64,000 nt of DNA from assembly GCA_013397455.1 (NCBI GenBank), contig VYZB01000238.1, forward strand, positions 667,319-731,318. Reading direction: 5' to 3'. This document shows positions 25,468-37,230 of this stretch, piece by piece; the first letter of the stretch is position 1, and each line of letters begins with the position of its first letter. The position numbers and the translations under genes were made by a program. The DNA is from Crotophaga sulcirostris. Taxonomy: Eukaryota; Chordata; Aves; Cuculiformes; Crotophagidae. The notes under the pieces were generated by a model. That model made no database searches. It was given only the letters and a program-made list of their open reading frames with translations, and was not told where the DNA came from.

Positions 25468-26513
25468 ATGCCTCCTTCCCTCTGTTTTCCTCCAGAGAAA
25501 ACAAAAGCACTTTTTGTTATTTCTTTGGTGTGAAAAATCAGATACAGATTTTATGGTTGATTTAAAAGATCTTATCTGCTTCTAAAATCGTGAATTGCAT
25601 AAACTGCATGTAATCCTCACATAAACACATTCAACAAACATGATTTCCTCCTCCTCTCCTCACTTCCTACGCTCTGAACAATTTTAATGCCTTTTTTTCT
25701 TCACAATGTGCACTTATACACAATATGCTTCCTTATAAACATTGTTAATGACTTTTTCTTTATGTCCCACATTAAAGAATTCGCTGTGACAATGAAGGAG
25801 TGAAGAAATAATAGTGCAGTTGGAAGTAGGCTCTATAAGCATCGATGGGTGCATACAGTCTCTGTTAGTGTGCACGCATCTGAAACCTAATAAAAATACG
25901 CTATGCAACTTTGGGGACTGATACTCTAACATTTTCAAAACAAGAGTGAACTGTTTGCAAAAGTGTTTCCTTTATTGCTCTGCAAATGTTGTTCATTTTA
26001 CTATTTGTTTTAAATGATCTTTTACTGGTCCAAGTGGATTGACCTTCACACAGAAGCACAGTAGCAGCAAAGGGATAAAGAGTTGGGTATACAAAGAAAG
26101 CTGGGCTGAGCAGAGCACCACTGCATTTCACAGTGGTGTGTAAAAAAAGTAGTTACATTCAAATATCTCTTTTTCTCTTTCTTTTAATGAATAAAAGCAA
26201 CCAAAACTTTCTGCTAACACCTAGATTCTGCCTTTTCCTCAGTATTCCCAAATCACTTGATTAGGGGATGCTCTAGCTGTCCTCAGTGTCAGCAGGAGCA
26301 CTGCTGCTGAAACTGACTGCAAACCTTGGGACAGAATCTCCTTCTTTGGTAGGAAAGGGAGAGCTGGAGTGTCTCACTCTCATTCATGTTGGTTCGTTGT
26401 CTTCAATGGGATTCCTTTGAGGGTAAAGATATCAAAGTGCTCTCATGGGTGAGATGCCCAGAGAACAGGGCTTTGAGATAAAAAAATGGCATTAAGGCAT
26501 ACAGGTTGGAAGA
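25468..26513. other. non-coding stretch up to the solo LTR
   Basis: AT-rich unique-looking sequence with no recognisable frame or repeat. The last five bases (GAAGA, 26509-26513) are the likely left copy of the LTR target duplication. Confidence 0.5.
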
Positions 26514-26659
26514 TGCTACGGTTTAGCCCCAACCCGGCTAATATTTGGCAGCTAAAATCATGCAGTTAGGCTCCCAAATTCCACCCCTACAACCGCCAGG
26601 GGAAGGGAAAAGAAAACGAGAGGGAAAAGGGGTTGTGGACAGGAAACTAAAACTACAGC

Positions 26660-26665
26660 TTTAAT
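26660..26665 (-). promoter_or_regulatory. ATTAAA polyadenylation signal of the solo LTR
   Basis: The hexamer ATTAAA, the main variant of AATAAA, lies on the minus strand about 300 bp downstream of the LTR TATA box and upstream of the U5 end. This is the expected order in an LTR. Identification rests on position within the element. Confidence 0.4.
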
Positions 26666-26958
26666 GCAATGACGATAATAATAGTACTAATGATTAAAAT
26701 AATTAGACAGTAATGGAACATATTCAAATATCTGAGGTCGCACCCCCCCTCAATGACTATATGTCACCACAGATGCTGTAGAGCAGATGAAGAGAGGTCG
26801 GGGGAGTGGGTGCAGAATAGGTCCACAGCTAGGAGGGAACTGAACTCAGGAACTGGATTCAGGGATGCACGGATCCAGGGTCAGGAGTAATCAGACAAAC
26901 AAGGTCCTCACTGGATGTTGACCATCACAGAAGAGAGTGAGACCCTCATGATCTCTCA

Positions 26959-26967
26959 CCTTTATAC
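26959..26967 (-). promoter_or_regulatory. TATA box of the solo LTR
   Basis: GTATAAAGG on the minus strand, about 280 bp inside the U3 end of the LTR. This is the canonical position and wording of a retroviral core promoter. If active, transcription would run toward lower coordinates. Activity is unknown; solo LTRs are usually silent. Confidence 0.5.
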
Positions 26968-27244
26968 CGAGTATGATATATATTGGATGGAATACTCTGT
27001 TGGTCAATTTGGGGTCACCTGTTCTACCCGCCCCTCCCTGCAGGTGCGGCCTTTTTCGCTAGCTCGAGGATGGCCTTGGTTACCATAGGAATAAGTATAA
27101 GCACTGGCCTTTCTGCATACTCATGTTCCATGTTATCACTTCTAGAGAAAAGAAAACCATGCAGTTAGCTCTCAGAAAATGAAGTTACTTTAAACTCGGG
27201 CTGAGCCAGAGTCAGAGTCACCCCAATTAACTCAAACCGTAACA

Positions 27245-30200
27245 GAAGGGTTGTACCACTGACACACAACCCAGACCACACTTAATGCATGCACCATGGT
27301 GCCACTTAAATACAATGGGAAGTGCAGACATTCTTCACCTTCCCAGGTTAGACAATCAAATCCCAGTCAGCCATAGCAAAAAAAAAGTAATATGCTGAGA
27401 GACAGTAATTAAATTCCTTTCAAATGGGGCACGTCTCCCCAGCATAGTTCTTTAATTGCCATCAGCTGTGTAAATCCTAGGAGCATCTTCTGCAAAATAA
27501 GCATCAACTTAGAAACCTGGTCATTGGAGAAGTATGCAAACTCCGCAAAGCACATATGCACACTTGTGTGCACTAACCTTCTCCTGCAACCTTGATTTAT
27601 TGAGTCTCTGCCTGGCAGATGGCTGATATTTTAAAATAAGCTCCTAAAACTACAGATCTATTTGTTTGTTTGTTTGTTTTCCACCAAACAGACTGTAACA
27701 GCTCCAGCCATAATCTATTAAAATCCAGGCTAGCAGGGCAAAATGCCTGTCACTGGAGGCCTGACTTGTCACACTGCCACAGAGCAGTGTGAAGCCCTGG
27801 GCTCTTCTTCCCAAACTGGGATTACATCATCTCACACATGCTCCTTTTTCCAGACCGTGTTTTGAGCTCCCTTCTAAACCGTCGACGAATACTGCACTGA
27901 TTTACTCGCTGTTCTGCACCATCAGGGTCCCTCCCTCAGGGATATGTTCCTGCTCTACCACAGACTTTGGGAATATGTGTACACCCAGGCATTTAGAGAT
28001 ATTTTAGGAACCTAAAGGCACAGACAGATGTTTGCAATAATATGTCAGACCAAAAAAAACCTGTGCTAATCCAGCAGCAGACACCTTGGCTGTTCAGACA
28101 GCCCGGCTCAGTCAGCAGCACAACCTCCCGCACGAAGGATGACACAGAGGCTCAGAGCAGGAACTGCATGAAACCACCCTGCATGAGGTGGCTGATGGGT
28201 GAATCATGGCAAACACAGACAGTAACACCCCGGTGACTTCTGCTTTAAAGGAAAAAATAAAGACTGGCTGTTTAAAGAGGGGATTTGGTTCCGAAGATTT
28301 TGAACTCTCCTTTCAATCAAAGGCACTTATTTACCACTGCAAACAACCATTAAGTCCTAACCACTAAATCCTGTAGTGAAGCAAGGATTGAAGCAAGAAA
28401 TAACTGACTGGCCTAGATTCAGAGGCCAGTACAGATGAGAAGAGAAGAGCAAAGGCATCTTGGAGGCACTTTTGCACCCCGTGTTTTCTGGGGCTGGTAC
28501 AGTTTCCTCGATAGTCTCTTCCAACGAGTTAGGTACTGCTTGTGCCCATGGGAGACCTGCTGCTTCTCCAGTCTCTTGGCATAAAATGGATGTTTGTCCA
28601 ACAAGCGTAAGAACTAAGAACATTTACAGAGGACAAAGCAAGAGTAAATGCATCACTGCATCTTTCTGGTTACCGCTTAGCATTGCCTCCTTCTGGTTCC
28701 CAATTTAGACTTGGAATTGAGAAGGTATTATTCCAATTAAAACAGTGGTGCCAAATCAGTCTGAGACCAGAAGGAGAACTGTGGTTTATCAGAGCAACTT
28801 CATGATGGGGTCCTTCAAAGGCCCAACGACGCTAGCACCACTCCTAACACACACTGGGAATCTCTGAAGCCCTCACTGTAAACACTAGATTATTTTCCCC
28901 TTCACCATGACAGTGAAACTGAAAGAGGGAAAGGACGATGGGATGAAGGAGTTAAACTTGACATTTGCTTGGCTCTCAGAGCCATGGCCGATGATCGCAC
29001 CCAGGCTCGGCATCACTGTGGGAAGCAGGAGGAAGCAGTCATCATCAAGGTCAGACAGAGGATGTGGTGATTGCCCCTCTGAGCCACCCCAGAGTTCATC
29101 AGGATATGAATATGTCTGCGCAAGAGTAGGCACTGCTTCCAAAATGAAATCTGGACAGTGTTCATTTATCATGTCTAAGCCTGAGGCCTGAAATAACAGT
29201 TACCAGCATTTGTGGGTTTGTATACACTTTCAAAGTTCTGGGTAGCTGAAACTGGCTGGTTTTTTTCAAGAATTAAAGCACTTCTGACCTTCTTTTCAAA
29301 TACCCTCTGTAAACACAACGGGAGATATAGGCACACATTAACTGCATTTTTGTAGGGGAGGGGGGAAGTGAACTGAGGAAAAAGTGAACAGGCAAAGAGA
29401 GGGCAGAGGTAGCTCTGAACACAAAAGGTCTTGCTCTGTTTCTTAAAGGTTCTCCTGTACTAACAGCAATTAGAAAGTTCAGCTGTAATTTCACCCCTCA
29501 TTCATACAGGACCTTGTCTCACCTTCAACAGGAAATAGGGACTGAGTTAGGAGAACCTGAATATAATAGAAGTCTGTGGCTGTGGTGCACTGCTGCCATC
29601 AATATAAATCTGTCATAAACACACTCAGTGAGGAAGAGGAACTTCCATACACTGTGGCCTCTACATTTCTGGATGCAGATGCAGATTTATGGCACATGGG
29701 AAGTAATAAGCCTTTGAGCCAACATGGGTCTTGCGAGCGTGTGTGGCTGTGCAGACTGGTGTTCCTCAACTGAATTGCACTTCCATAACTGCATTTGTAA
29801 CCACCTCCTGCTGGACAAGGGAGATGGGTTGAAATAAAGCTAAGCAGATGATCTCGTTATGCTGGATTTCCACAACAAGGTGGCCTACAAAAGGAAGACT
29901 AATATTTTTTAAGCTGGACAGGAATCGATTTGTTACACCGTCTTCAAACTGCCGCCCTGCACCTCCATGCATATGAAATATCTTCTCTTTCATTCATTCA
30001 TACATGGGATGGGACACGTGTGCAAGCCAGGGCTAAGGGGCCATCCACTATAAGGAAAGGCGGAAGCATCAGGCCCACAAAGCCATCACAATTCCAGTAC
30101 AGCCTGATTCACCCTTCCAGCTAATTTCTAATCCCTGATAACAAAAAAAGCCCTACCTGAAAGGAAGTTACATCAAGTCTCAGAATTAAGGCGCTTACTC

Positions 30201-30480
30201 TTCTGAATTATGGTATCTGAAGAGTGTTTTTACATAATGGGAACTACAAATGAAAGCAGTTTTGAACAAATTAAAAAACAGCTCAGTGTCAGTATTAATT
30301 AATTAAAAACAATTTTTCCAAGTCAGCCTAATAGAAGGCTTCCTACACGCAACCAGTAACTGATTAAGTGAGTGACTCAAGCAGTAAAATCACAGTTGGG
30401 CCTATTTTCTTCATCCTGGAAGGCCAAGTTCAATATTTTTCCTATGAGGCATGCCTTACTATAAAAAGAATGTGATGTTT
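27245..30480. other. non-coding stretch, nothing recognised
   Basis: Unique-looking sequence apart from a 20-nt (GTTT)n run at 27661-27680. The first five bases (GAAGG) are the likely right target-site copy of the solo LTR. Short frames at 28357-28708 and 28885-29191 overlap on opposite strands and have no recognisable domain. Confidence 0.5.
27661..27680. repeat. (TTTG)n microsatellite
   Basis: Four perfect TTTG units followed by TTTT, 20 nt in all. Confidence 0.85.
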
Positions 30481-31050
30481 GAACGTGAGTGTCTCTGCTC
30501 TCAGTGCTGGCACCCGAAGCCTTTCCTAGCCCTCCTGCCACATTTCATGAGTGCAGGATGAATCACAGTCATGTGGCTCACCTCCCTGCCAAATTCTTTT
30601 CTTCTGCTACCACTATGAGTTCCTCCCAGACAGCTGCCAGCAGCCGCTGCTCCCCAGCCAAGACCATGGGGGTGAGCGTCAGTGGGAGAGACGGAGCTCC
30701 CTTCCTCCCTCCCTCCCTCATTCTCCTCCAAGGAAAAAAGGAGACACCACACTAGAGACCTCCAATCACAGGCCTAACTGGTGACGGAGTAGGTCAAGAA
30801 GGAGAAAAGGAGTGAATATGAGGCTGAAAAGGAGCGAGCGAAGGGAAGTGGCACGTGTGGGGCTGGCTGGATGCTGCATCTCGCAGTGCTGCAAGATGGC
30901 TGGGCGGCACATCTACCCTCCCACCCCACTGGTAGTGACTTTATCTGTCCGTGCCATAGCAATCAGTACAACACTGCTTTCTGGGCAACAGAGACTCCTG
31001 CACAACAGAGCGCTGAGGCTGCCTAACTCTGCCGCGAGCTATTTTATGAG
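30481..31050. other. local CpG-rich patch
   Basis: About 15 CpG dinucleotides in roughly 560 bp, clearly denser than the surrounding sequence, with a (CCCT)n run at 30701-30719. The sequence ACCATGGGGGTGAGC at 30664-30678 combines a good start-codon context with a splice-donor-like GGTGAG. There is no TATA box or long frame to support a promoter. It does not reach the density of a classical CpG island. It could be a weak island, an orphan regulatory patch, or chance. Confidence 0.3.
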
Positions 31051-33507
31051 GCTGTAGCACCAGGGCCCCAGTCTACAGTGGAAAAGAGAGTGAAAAGAAA
31101 GGTATTAACTGACAGGAGCTTGAGGAACACGAGTGCATAGGCCACATCACTTCACTTTGCAAAAGGCAAGCAAAGAGAATGTCATGCTAACACTGTTCCA
31201 TGTGCCAAGTTCATGTTTGCAGCTGAGGCAAGAATAAATACACTTTACGTGTGATGGGATGGTGTGCTGCAATCAAAGCACATGGGTTTCTAGATGTTTC
31301 AACAAGAAGTGGACATGTGCAAAAACATGCAGAGCCACGGATGGGTGCTTTTCCTTTGTTTCTGAGAGCTGCCTATGCCATCACTGGGGCTGAGGTGAGG
31401 GCCAGAGGGATCTGGTAGGACTAGCAAGCACCCTCAGCAGGGTGCAAGAGCAGCACTCACAGCATCACTGGAGCTGCCCAGCCACCAGCACTGCTGCTGG
31501 CCAAGTTCACAAGCCCCTGCCTCTGACAAAGCTTTTTACCTCAGCCGCAGAGAGGAATGAGACATTCTGTTCCCTTCTCTGCGGTCTTTGCTACCAGCAT
31601 TGATTTTATACAGAAGGCACCCAGGAACTGCAGTAAGAAATGACAATACAAAATCCTGAAAGAGAGTTTTAAGCAAAGTCAAAAAGATAGTGCATAGCAC
31701 TTGCAAGTCATTATCAGTTGCATACACCCACTAGCTGCTATTGAGTACCTACAGCACTAAGAGTACCCTTGGTAAAACCAAAATAATGGAAAATCCATGA
31801 ACTCTTTAGTGCAGAGCTTTCAGATGAAAGAATCCTGCTTTTCAGATGCTTTTCAAGTAATATGCCGTTATTATTTACCTGTGCAATAATCACTGCCCAT
31901 CTGAAAGAAAATATTTCCTTTTTACAAGAAGAATGGCAGTGACAGTCCAGAGCACTAGACACAGGAGCAAAACCAAAGGTTCAGGATGATAAAAGGTTCA
32001 TTCTTTAAGGCACAACTAAAAGCATTAGAGATTACTGGCCTGCTTCTAAATGATTAAAAAAAATTCAAGATGAATGTTTGGCCACTGGAAAAGCTTTACT
32101 AATCTTAGATGGTTTTACTTGCTTTAAGGCAGTGAAAAAGTTCTACTTGTATAATACTGAACTAACTTTATTTTTTTTTCAAAATTATGCCCTGATTCTT
32201 AAAAGCAAACATTGCTCCAGTCTTTTTGATGGTTCTATACTGATTTACACAGAGTTGAAACCTTGAACTTTTACAGCTTAACTTGCACCATAAAGAATAT
32301 GAGACTTAAAACGTGTACAGTAAATCTAGACTTATATTATTCTCCCAGGTTTATTCATTGTCCATAAAAGCGAGGAAGGAAAAGTACCCCAAAGGATATT
32401 AAACTCTGGAATCTCTGAGCTCTGGTGCTTTGTTCTGTGTATGCAGTGTTCCCACACCCAGAGACCTCAGGCTCAGGGGTGTCCCTGAAGTGAATGTCCA
32501 CCTGCCACAGACATTGCAGCTACACTGAGAACTCTGCTAATGCTAGGATGAAAACCTTGGACTGACTTCTCCCAATTTACATTGAATTAATCCCCTTTTT
32601 ATTAAGGCTGTTCCCATTTTGATTGTATCCTAAACTTTATCTGCCAAATGTCTCTCAGGTAGATTTTTACAATCAACTGATGGCCTCTGGGTCAGTTCAA
32701 AACAGGAATCACAGGCACACAGTCAAGTTACTGACCACATGCTTGCTCTCTGAGAGCAGTTTAAGTGATGCCTTTTACTTTTCATTTGCACCGGGCTGAA
32801 AACACACACGTGGCTAAATACCACAGGTCAGCCAACAGGCAAAACACATACTAGGTTTCATTTCTTTTATGAGCTTTCTGTACAAAATAACACAGTGGCT
32901 ACCACCACAGCTCTGACAGGCTTTGCGTTGAAGAGACATTGAATAAGGACATGTGAAACGCCTGGGGTCAACCCTTGCTCCTTCTCTGTAACATGAGCAG
33001 CCCATTGACTCGATTTTCCATTTTCAAAGTATTCCTTAGCATGGAGCTGAGGCAGAAACCACTGGCAAATTTCCACTTGAGAAGGGACAGTCATTGAGAA
33101 AACGTACTGTTGGTTTCTGAAACACCATCACAATACTCTTTTCTACCAGCTGAGGAATAATACTTTTCAAAATACATTATTTTTCTTGCAACCAATAGGA
33201 AAATATTATATGTACTTTATCGCATAATTAAAACTGCTGAAACCCACAGGGAACTGAAGCAGCAGAGTCTATCAGGCAAGGAATGGAGAGTTGGAATATG
33301 CCACCAATTCAGTGTCTGCTGCCTAATTTCTCCTCCTACATGGGACAATAGCCTTCTCCATTATATAATGCCCAAGAGACCTACACATGATAAATGCGCT
33401 ATATACAGAAGATACGCAATTTTTCACTCTTACAAAAAAGTACTTCCCCAATCAGAGGACCAGAGCACTGAGAGCAAAAATATCAGGTAATTCAGAAGAA
33501 AAAGAGC
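31051..33507. other. non-coding stretch, nothing recognised
   Basis: AT-rich unique-looking sequence with only short frames and no recognised repeat. Confidence 0.55.
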
Positions 33508-33541
33508 TTATTTAAAATGTAGGTCACTCCATTTTAAATAA
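33508..33541. repeat. perfect inverted repeat, 12-bp arms
   Basis: TTATTTAAAATG and CATTTTAAATAA are exact reverse complements separated by a 10-nt loop (TAGGTCACTC). The stem is AT-rich and followed by more AT-rich sequence. There is no T-tract or gene end to suggest a terminator, and eukaryotic context makes that unlikely. Confidence 0.85.
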
Positions 33542-35286
33542 ATTATTATTAACTTTCCCTAACTACCTTACCTTCTCCTAGCTTAGAATTTTCAGAAAGC
33601 TTAATAAATCATTGTTACTTCTGTCTTAATGTGAGAAAGCACTATTTATAGGCACCAATAAATTCTGGAAATAAAAACGTTCAACTACACGACTGTAGGC
33701 TTCATGTCAGAAATAGTCCCGTCCATCATTCTTGATAGCAAGTTGCTTTAGAAGACAAAGCAGATTGATCTGTGTCTTTGAAATAAAGCTAGTAAGTGGT
33801 TTCACCAAGGTTAGCATAGGCCATAGCACCTTGTGTATGCTTTGACTCCCATCACATAAGTAGGTGGTTCAGAATGACTGCATGGAAGAAAATCTATCTC
33901 GTTCTTCAGTAAGGCACCGAGAGCAGAATTCAGCTCTAGCCTCAGTAGGTACTGTAACCATGGAGGAAGGCTAGGATAAGCATGTTTCTATTAGCAAGCT
34001 TATTCTTTCAAATCAGGTAGTCCTGAAATGATTACTACCTTGACAAACAGCTTTTCAGTAAGAACTGCGTTCATATTACCAGTTCACATTCAGCATCCCA
34101 AATGCCATTTGTAGGGTACTTCTCCAGAGGATGTTTTCAATTACTTGGCTGTTTCTCTTGCTTCCCTACCCTGTCTGTTTCTCCCAGCTATTATTCAGCC
34201 CCTATAAAAGTATTTATCTTGTGGTTATAACTTGGACATGAGACACCTAAATGTATACCACTGTCTGCATATGGAAGTTAATGACTCAGATTCTCTCATT
34301 ACAGGCTGTTTATAAGCAGCTTTTACCAATTCCTGGTCAGAAGAGATTTCTACTTTTCTTCTGTACCAGAGCTCAATTAAACCATCTAATCAACTTGATC
34401 AGTTCAGACTGAGTTCATTCACCTCCACCTACATATGAGTAGTGAGTGACTCAGGGTTTTCCTTCTGGTGTTTTCTTGTCTAACAAAATAGCTATTCAAG
34501 TTCAGAGAAACATGTGCCCATTCTTGCTTTTGACATTAAATAAATAGAATGCCTTTCTTGTGACTGAAGAGGGAAGGAAGCTCCAGGACACTGCTCCAAT
34601 ACTATTCAGCAGACCGATTCGTTAGCGAACACAGCTGATGTGATGGGGTTGTTTTGTTTTGTTGCTGGATCCAGTACAAACACAAGTCATTGGCAGCTCA
34701 GCCAGCAACATATGAGAAGGGGCTTCTTCTCCCGCTGTAGTGTTCCTGGCTGCTTGAGCATGAACAGAAAAGGTGGATGGATGCCAACTGGCAAAACAGA
34801 TAGGAATAGCAGTGCATTATTCTGATACAAGCAGCAAAAAGGCCAAGCACAAAACATCTCTCGCTCTCCCATTAACTAAGGTTGCTTTTGGCAAAGAGCA
34901 GCAGGCTTTTGCATGCTTATTTCCCTCTGGTCAGAGAAGACAGCTTTAATTATGTAGCCATGCAAGGTAATACTGTACAGTCTCTGGCACTCTTGATGTA
35001 CTAGGGTAGTAAATAGAGGGCAAAAGGACTGATCAGCTGTTAAGCAGCTCACAGATACTCCCCACCTTGGCTTTCTAACGAAATTCCACATAAGGGGTGT
35101 AGCTGGAGGAGGACTCAGACCAATTTACATGTAGTGCAGGAATGCATGGGAAAGGGTGTGCACCTAAAGGGAAGGGAAATGTGTCAACAGCAGTGACGCA
35201 GTAATCCTGGCACATTTAGAAAAGGCAGGTTCACTGGGATTCACATGCTTTCTTCATCAACAGATCTTCATGGAGCCTGTGCACAC
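33542..35286. other. non-coding stretch, nothing recognised
   Basis: AT-rich unique-looking sequence up to the large microsatellite. Only short frames without recognisable domains. Confidence 0.55.
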
Positions 35287-35288
35287 TC

Positions 35289-35348
<60 letters not shown>
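35287..35348. repeat. (TTTC)n microsatellite, left part
   Basis: About 15 uninterrupted TTTC units running directly into an assembly gap. Together with the right part this is one long tetranucleotide array. Any serine/phenylalanine- or lysine/glutamate-repeat frame across it is an artefact of the repeat. Confidence 0.95.
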
Positions 35349-35496
35349 NNNNNNNNNNNNNNNNNNNNNNNNNNNNNNNNNNNNNNNNNNNNNNNNNNNN
35401 NNNNNNNNNNNNNNNNNNNNNNNNNNNNNNNNNNNNNNNNNNNNNNNNNNNNNNNNNNNNNNNNNNNNNNNNNNNNNNNNNNNNNNNNNNNNNNNN
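35349..35496. other. assembly gap (148 N)
   Basis: A run of 148 N inside the (TTTC)n array. The same repeat flanks both sides, so the missing sequence is probably more TTTC repeat that short reads could not span. The true array length is unknown and may differ from 148. Confidence 0.98.
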
Positions 35497-35599
35497 TCTT
35501 TCTTTCTTTCTTCCTTTCCTCCTTTCTTTCTTCCCTCCTTTCCTTCTCTCTTCATTTATTTCTTCCTTTCTTTCTTCTCTCTTTTCCTTTCTCTTTTTT
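35497..35599. repeat. (TTTC)n microsatellite, right, degenerate part
   Basis: Begins with perfect TTTC units, then decays into TTCC, CCTT and TTTA variants over about 100 nt. The perfect end faces the gap and the degenerate end faces unique sequence, as usual for an expanding microsatellite. Confidence 0.9.
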
Positions 35600-36734
35600 A
35601 GTCTCCTGCAGGATATTGGCACCTAAAAACAGATGCAGACCAAGGCTGGCCTTTCTACCACTTTGCAATAAGTATGAGGACTTGCAGAGGGATTTTTTTC
35701 ATAAATTATTACTCATTTTATGGTTGTTATTATTATGATTGTGACTGTGACTATGACTATGACTATTACTCGCTTGCTTTTAAGGATTTCTCCTCCACCC
35801 ATCTAAAAATTACACTGTGACCAACCAAAGCAAGATGGTTAATTCGGGGACCTCACAGAGCAACAAAATACAATGTTAAGATCATTCCCAAATCAGAAGT
35901 GACTTTTCTGCCATTTTTTTCATTTTCTAACATTTACCATTTCTTAATTGGCTCATTTAATAAAAATCACAATTGCTATTTCTTTTTTAAAAAGCCTCTG
36001 GCAGATGATTTTGTATTAGGAGGGATTGAGCAGAAAGGGATGGTGATCGGTAAAGTGTTTCATGCTGGGATACAAGTGATACAGATCTTCTAGGAAGACA
36101 CTAGGAAGGCACTTACACTCAATCCAGAATAAATACGTTCAAGTACAGTATGAGCTTGTACAATGTCTATTTTGATAGACAAACACAGGCAGTTTGATGT
36201 TTAGATTCACTGAAGCCACGTACTCAGTCTCTAATGTCACTAAAAGGTAGCAACTCTGAAGTGTATTTCAGGATGCCAAGGGCAGCACTTAGCTCATGAG
36301 CATCCTGACCAAGGATCCAGTCAGATTTCCAATGAAGTCAACATGAAGTCAACATGAGGGTGAAGACTGAGCCTTTACTATCCTGTCATTGCAGGCTGAT
36401 CAGCAAAGTAAAAAGGCTCTTCATAACACATTCAGCATCTTCCAAGAACTAATTCCTGCCTGCATTACTGTTGTTAAGAAGGGATAAAAGGGAAACTGAG
36501 TGCACTTACAAGACATCTCCACAATTAGACTTATGCCACATACAGAGGAACAGTCCTACTAGGATAGAACAGACGTTGAACTACCCCTGTGTTCTTTCTC
36601 TGTAAGCAGATGCCTAGAAAAAGGACATACTGAGAAAGGATACAATGATGTGTATAAACCCCTGATACTTTCCAAGCCTTTACTTATTTTAAGTTGTGGG
36701 GACTCTTTAGCCAGATGTGGTCTGGTTTACTAAA
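35600..36734. other. non-coding stretch with small tandem repeats
   Basis: Contains a short (GACTAT)n/(GACTGT)n array at about 35741-35769 and a perfect 11-bp tandem duplication (ATGAAGTCAAC twice) at 36332-36353. Otherwise unique-looking, with no recognisable frame. Confidence 0.6.
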
Positions 36735-37230
36735 CCAGAGTGTTTAGTAAGCCTTAAAGGATCTCGCTTCCATGAACTTTTCCATTCTTCCCTTGAACCC
36801 TCATAAAATATTAGTATCCAACATCTGTGACAAGGAGTTCCATTGCTCTACAATCTGCAGCGTGAAGAACTCTCTCTGCTTGTTCTGAAACAGACTACTA
36901 CTGATTTTAGTTGATTCCACTTACTTCTGTCTTAGAAAAACTAGTCAACAGCCAATTCCTACCAATTTTCTCCATGCCTTTCATGACTTAATACACTTTT
37001 CTAAATAATCTTTTTCCCAGGCTGAAGAGTCCCAGCTTACTCAGACATTCATCAGACACTCATATGACAGCCTCCCTCATCTGTCTTAGAGTTGCCTTCT
37101 GTTGTATTACCTTCTTTCTAGGATGAGCAGATTGGAACCACAATGCCATACTCAAGATGTTGACAAACACATTAGCATAGAGATTCCAAATTATCTTCAC
37201 CTTATATGCAACAATTTTGGTGGGAAGCTT
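36735..37230 (-). mobile_element. ancient CR1-type LINE fragment
   Basis: The plus strand reads as the reverse complement of a CR1-type 3' region. Recognisable are a GACAAGGAGTTCCA stretch, GTGAAGAACTCTCTCTGCTTG, CATGCCTTTCATGACTTAATA, CAGGCTGAAGAGTCCCAG, and a GAGCAGATTGGAACCACAATG stretch, all in the expected order. The element therefore lies on the minus strand, 5'-truncated as most CR1 copies are. Divergence is high, with indels, so it is an old amniote CR1 (L3-like) rather than a young avian subfamily. The usual octamer 3' end is not visible. No coding capacity remains. Boundaries are approximate. Confidence 0.75.

Larger units (their letters stand above)
26514..27244 (-). mobile_element. 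solo LTR of an endogenous retrovirus
   Basis: A 731-bp element with LTR boundaries. It starts TGCTACGGTTT and ends AAACCGTAACA on the plus strand; the ends are inverted copies with one mismatch (TGCTACGG versus TGTTACGG). It is flanked by GAAGA on the left and GAAGG on the right, a 4-of-5 match to a 5-bp target duplication, as expected for ERVL-type insertions. On the minus strand it has a TATA box (GTATAAAGG, 26959-26967), then an ATTAAA polyadenylation signal (26660-26665), giving U3-R-U5 order. The text around the TATA box (VTATTCC...ATATATCATACTCGG pattern) and the GGTTTAGCCCCA terminus resemble LTRs common in avian genomes. No gag, pol or env and no second LTR is present, so it is a solo LTR left by recombination. 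The 61-codon plus-strand frame at 26983-27168 is a chance frame. Family not assigned. Confidence 0.88.

Noticed and set aside
26983..27168. 61-codon frame on the plus strand
   Set aside because: It lies antisense inside the solo LTR and has no relation to retroviral genes.
35245..35626. Long frames of repeated Ser-Phe-Leu or Lys-Glu-Arg across the gap
   Set aside because: They are translations of (TTTC)n and of N bases, not proteins.
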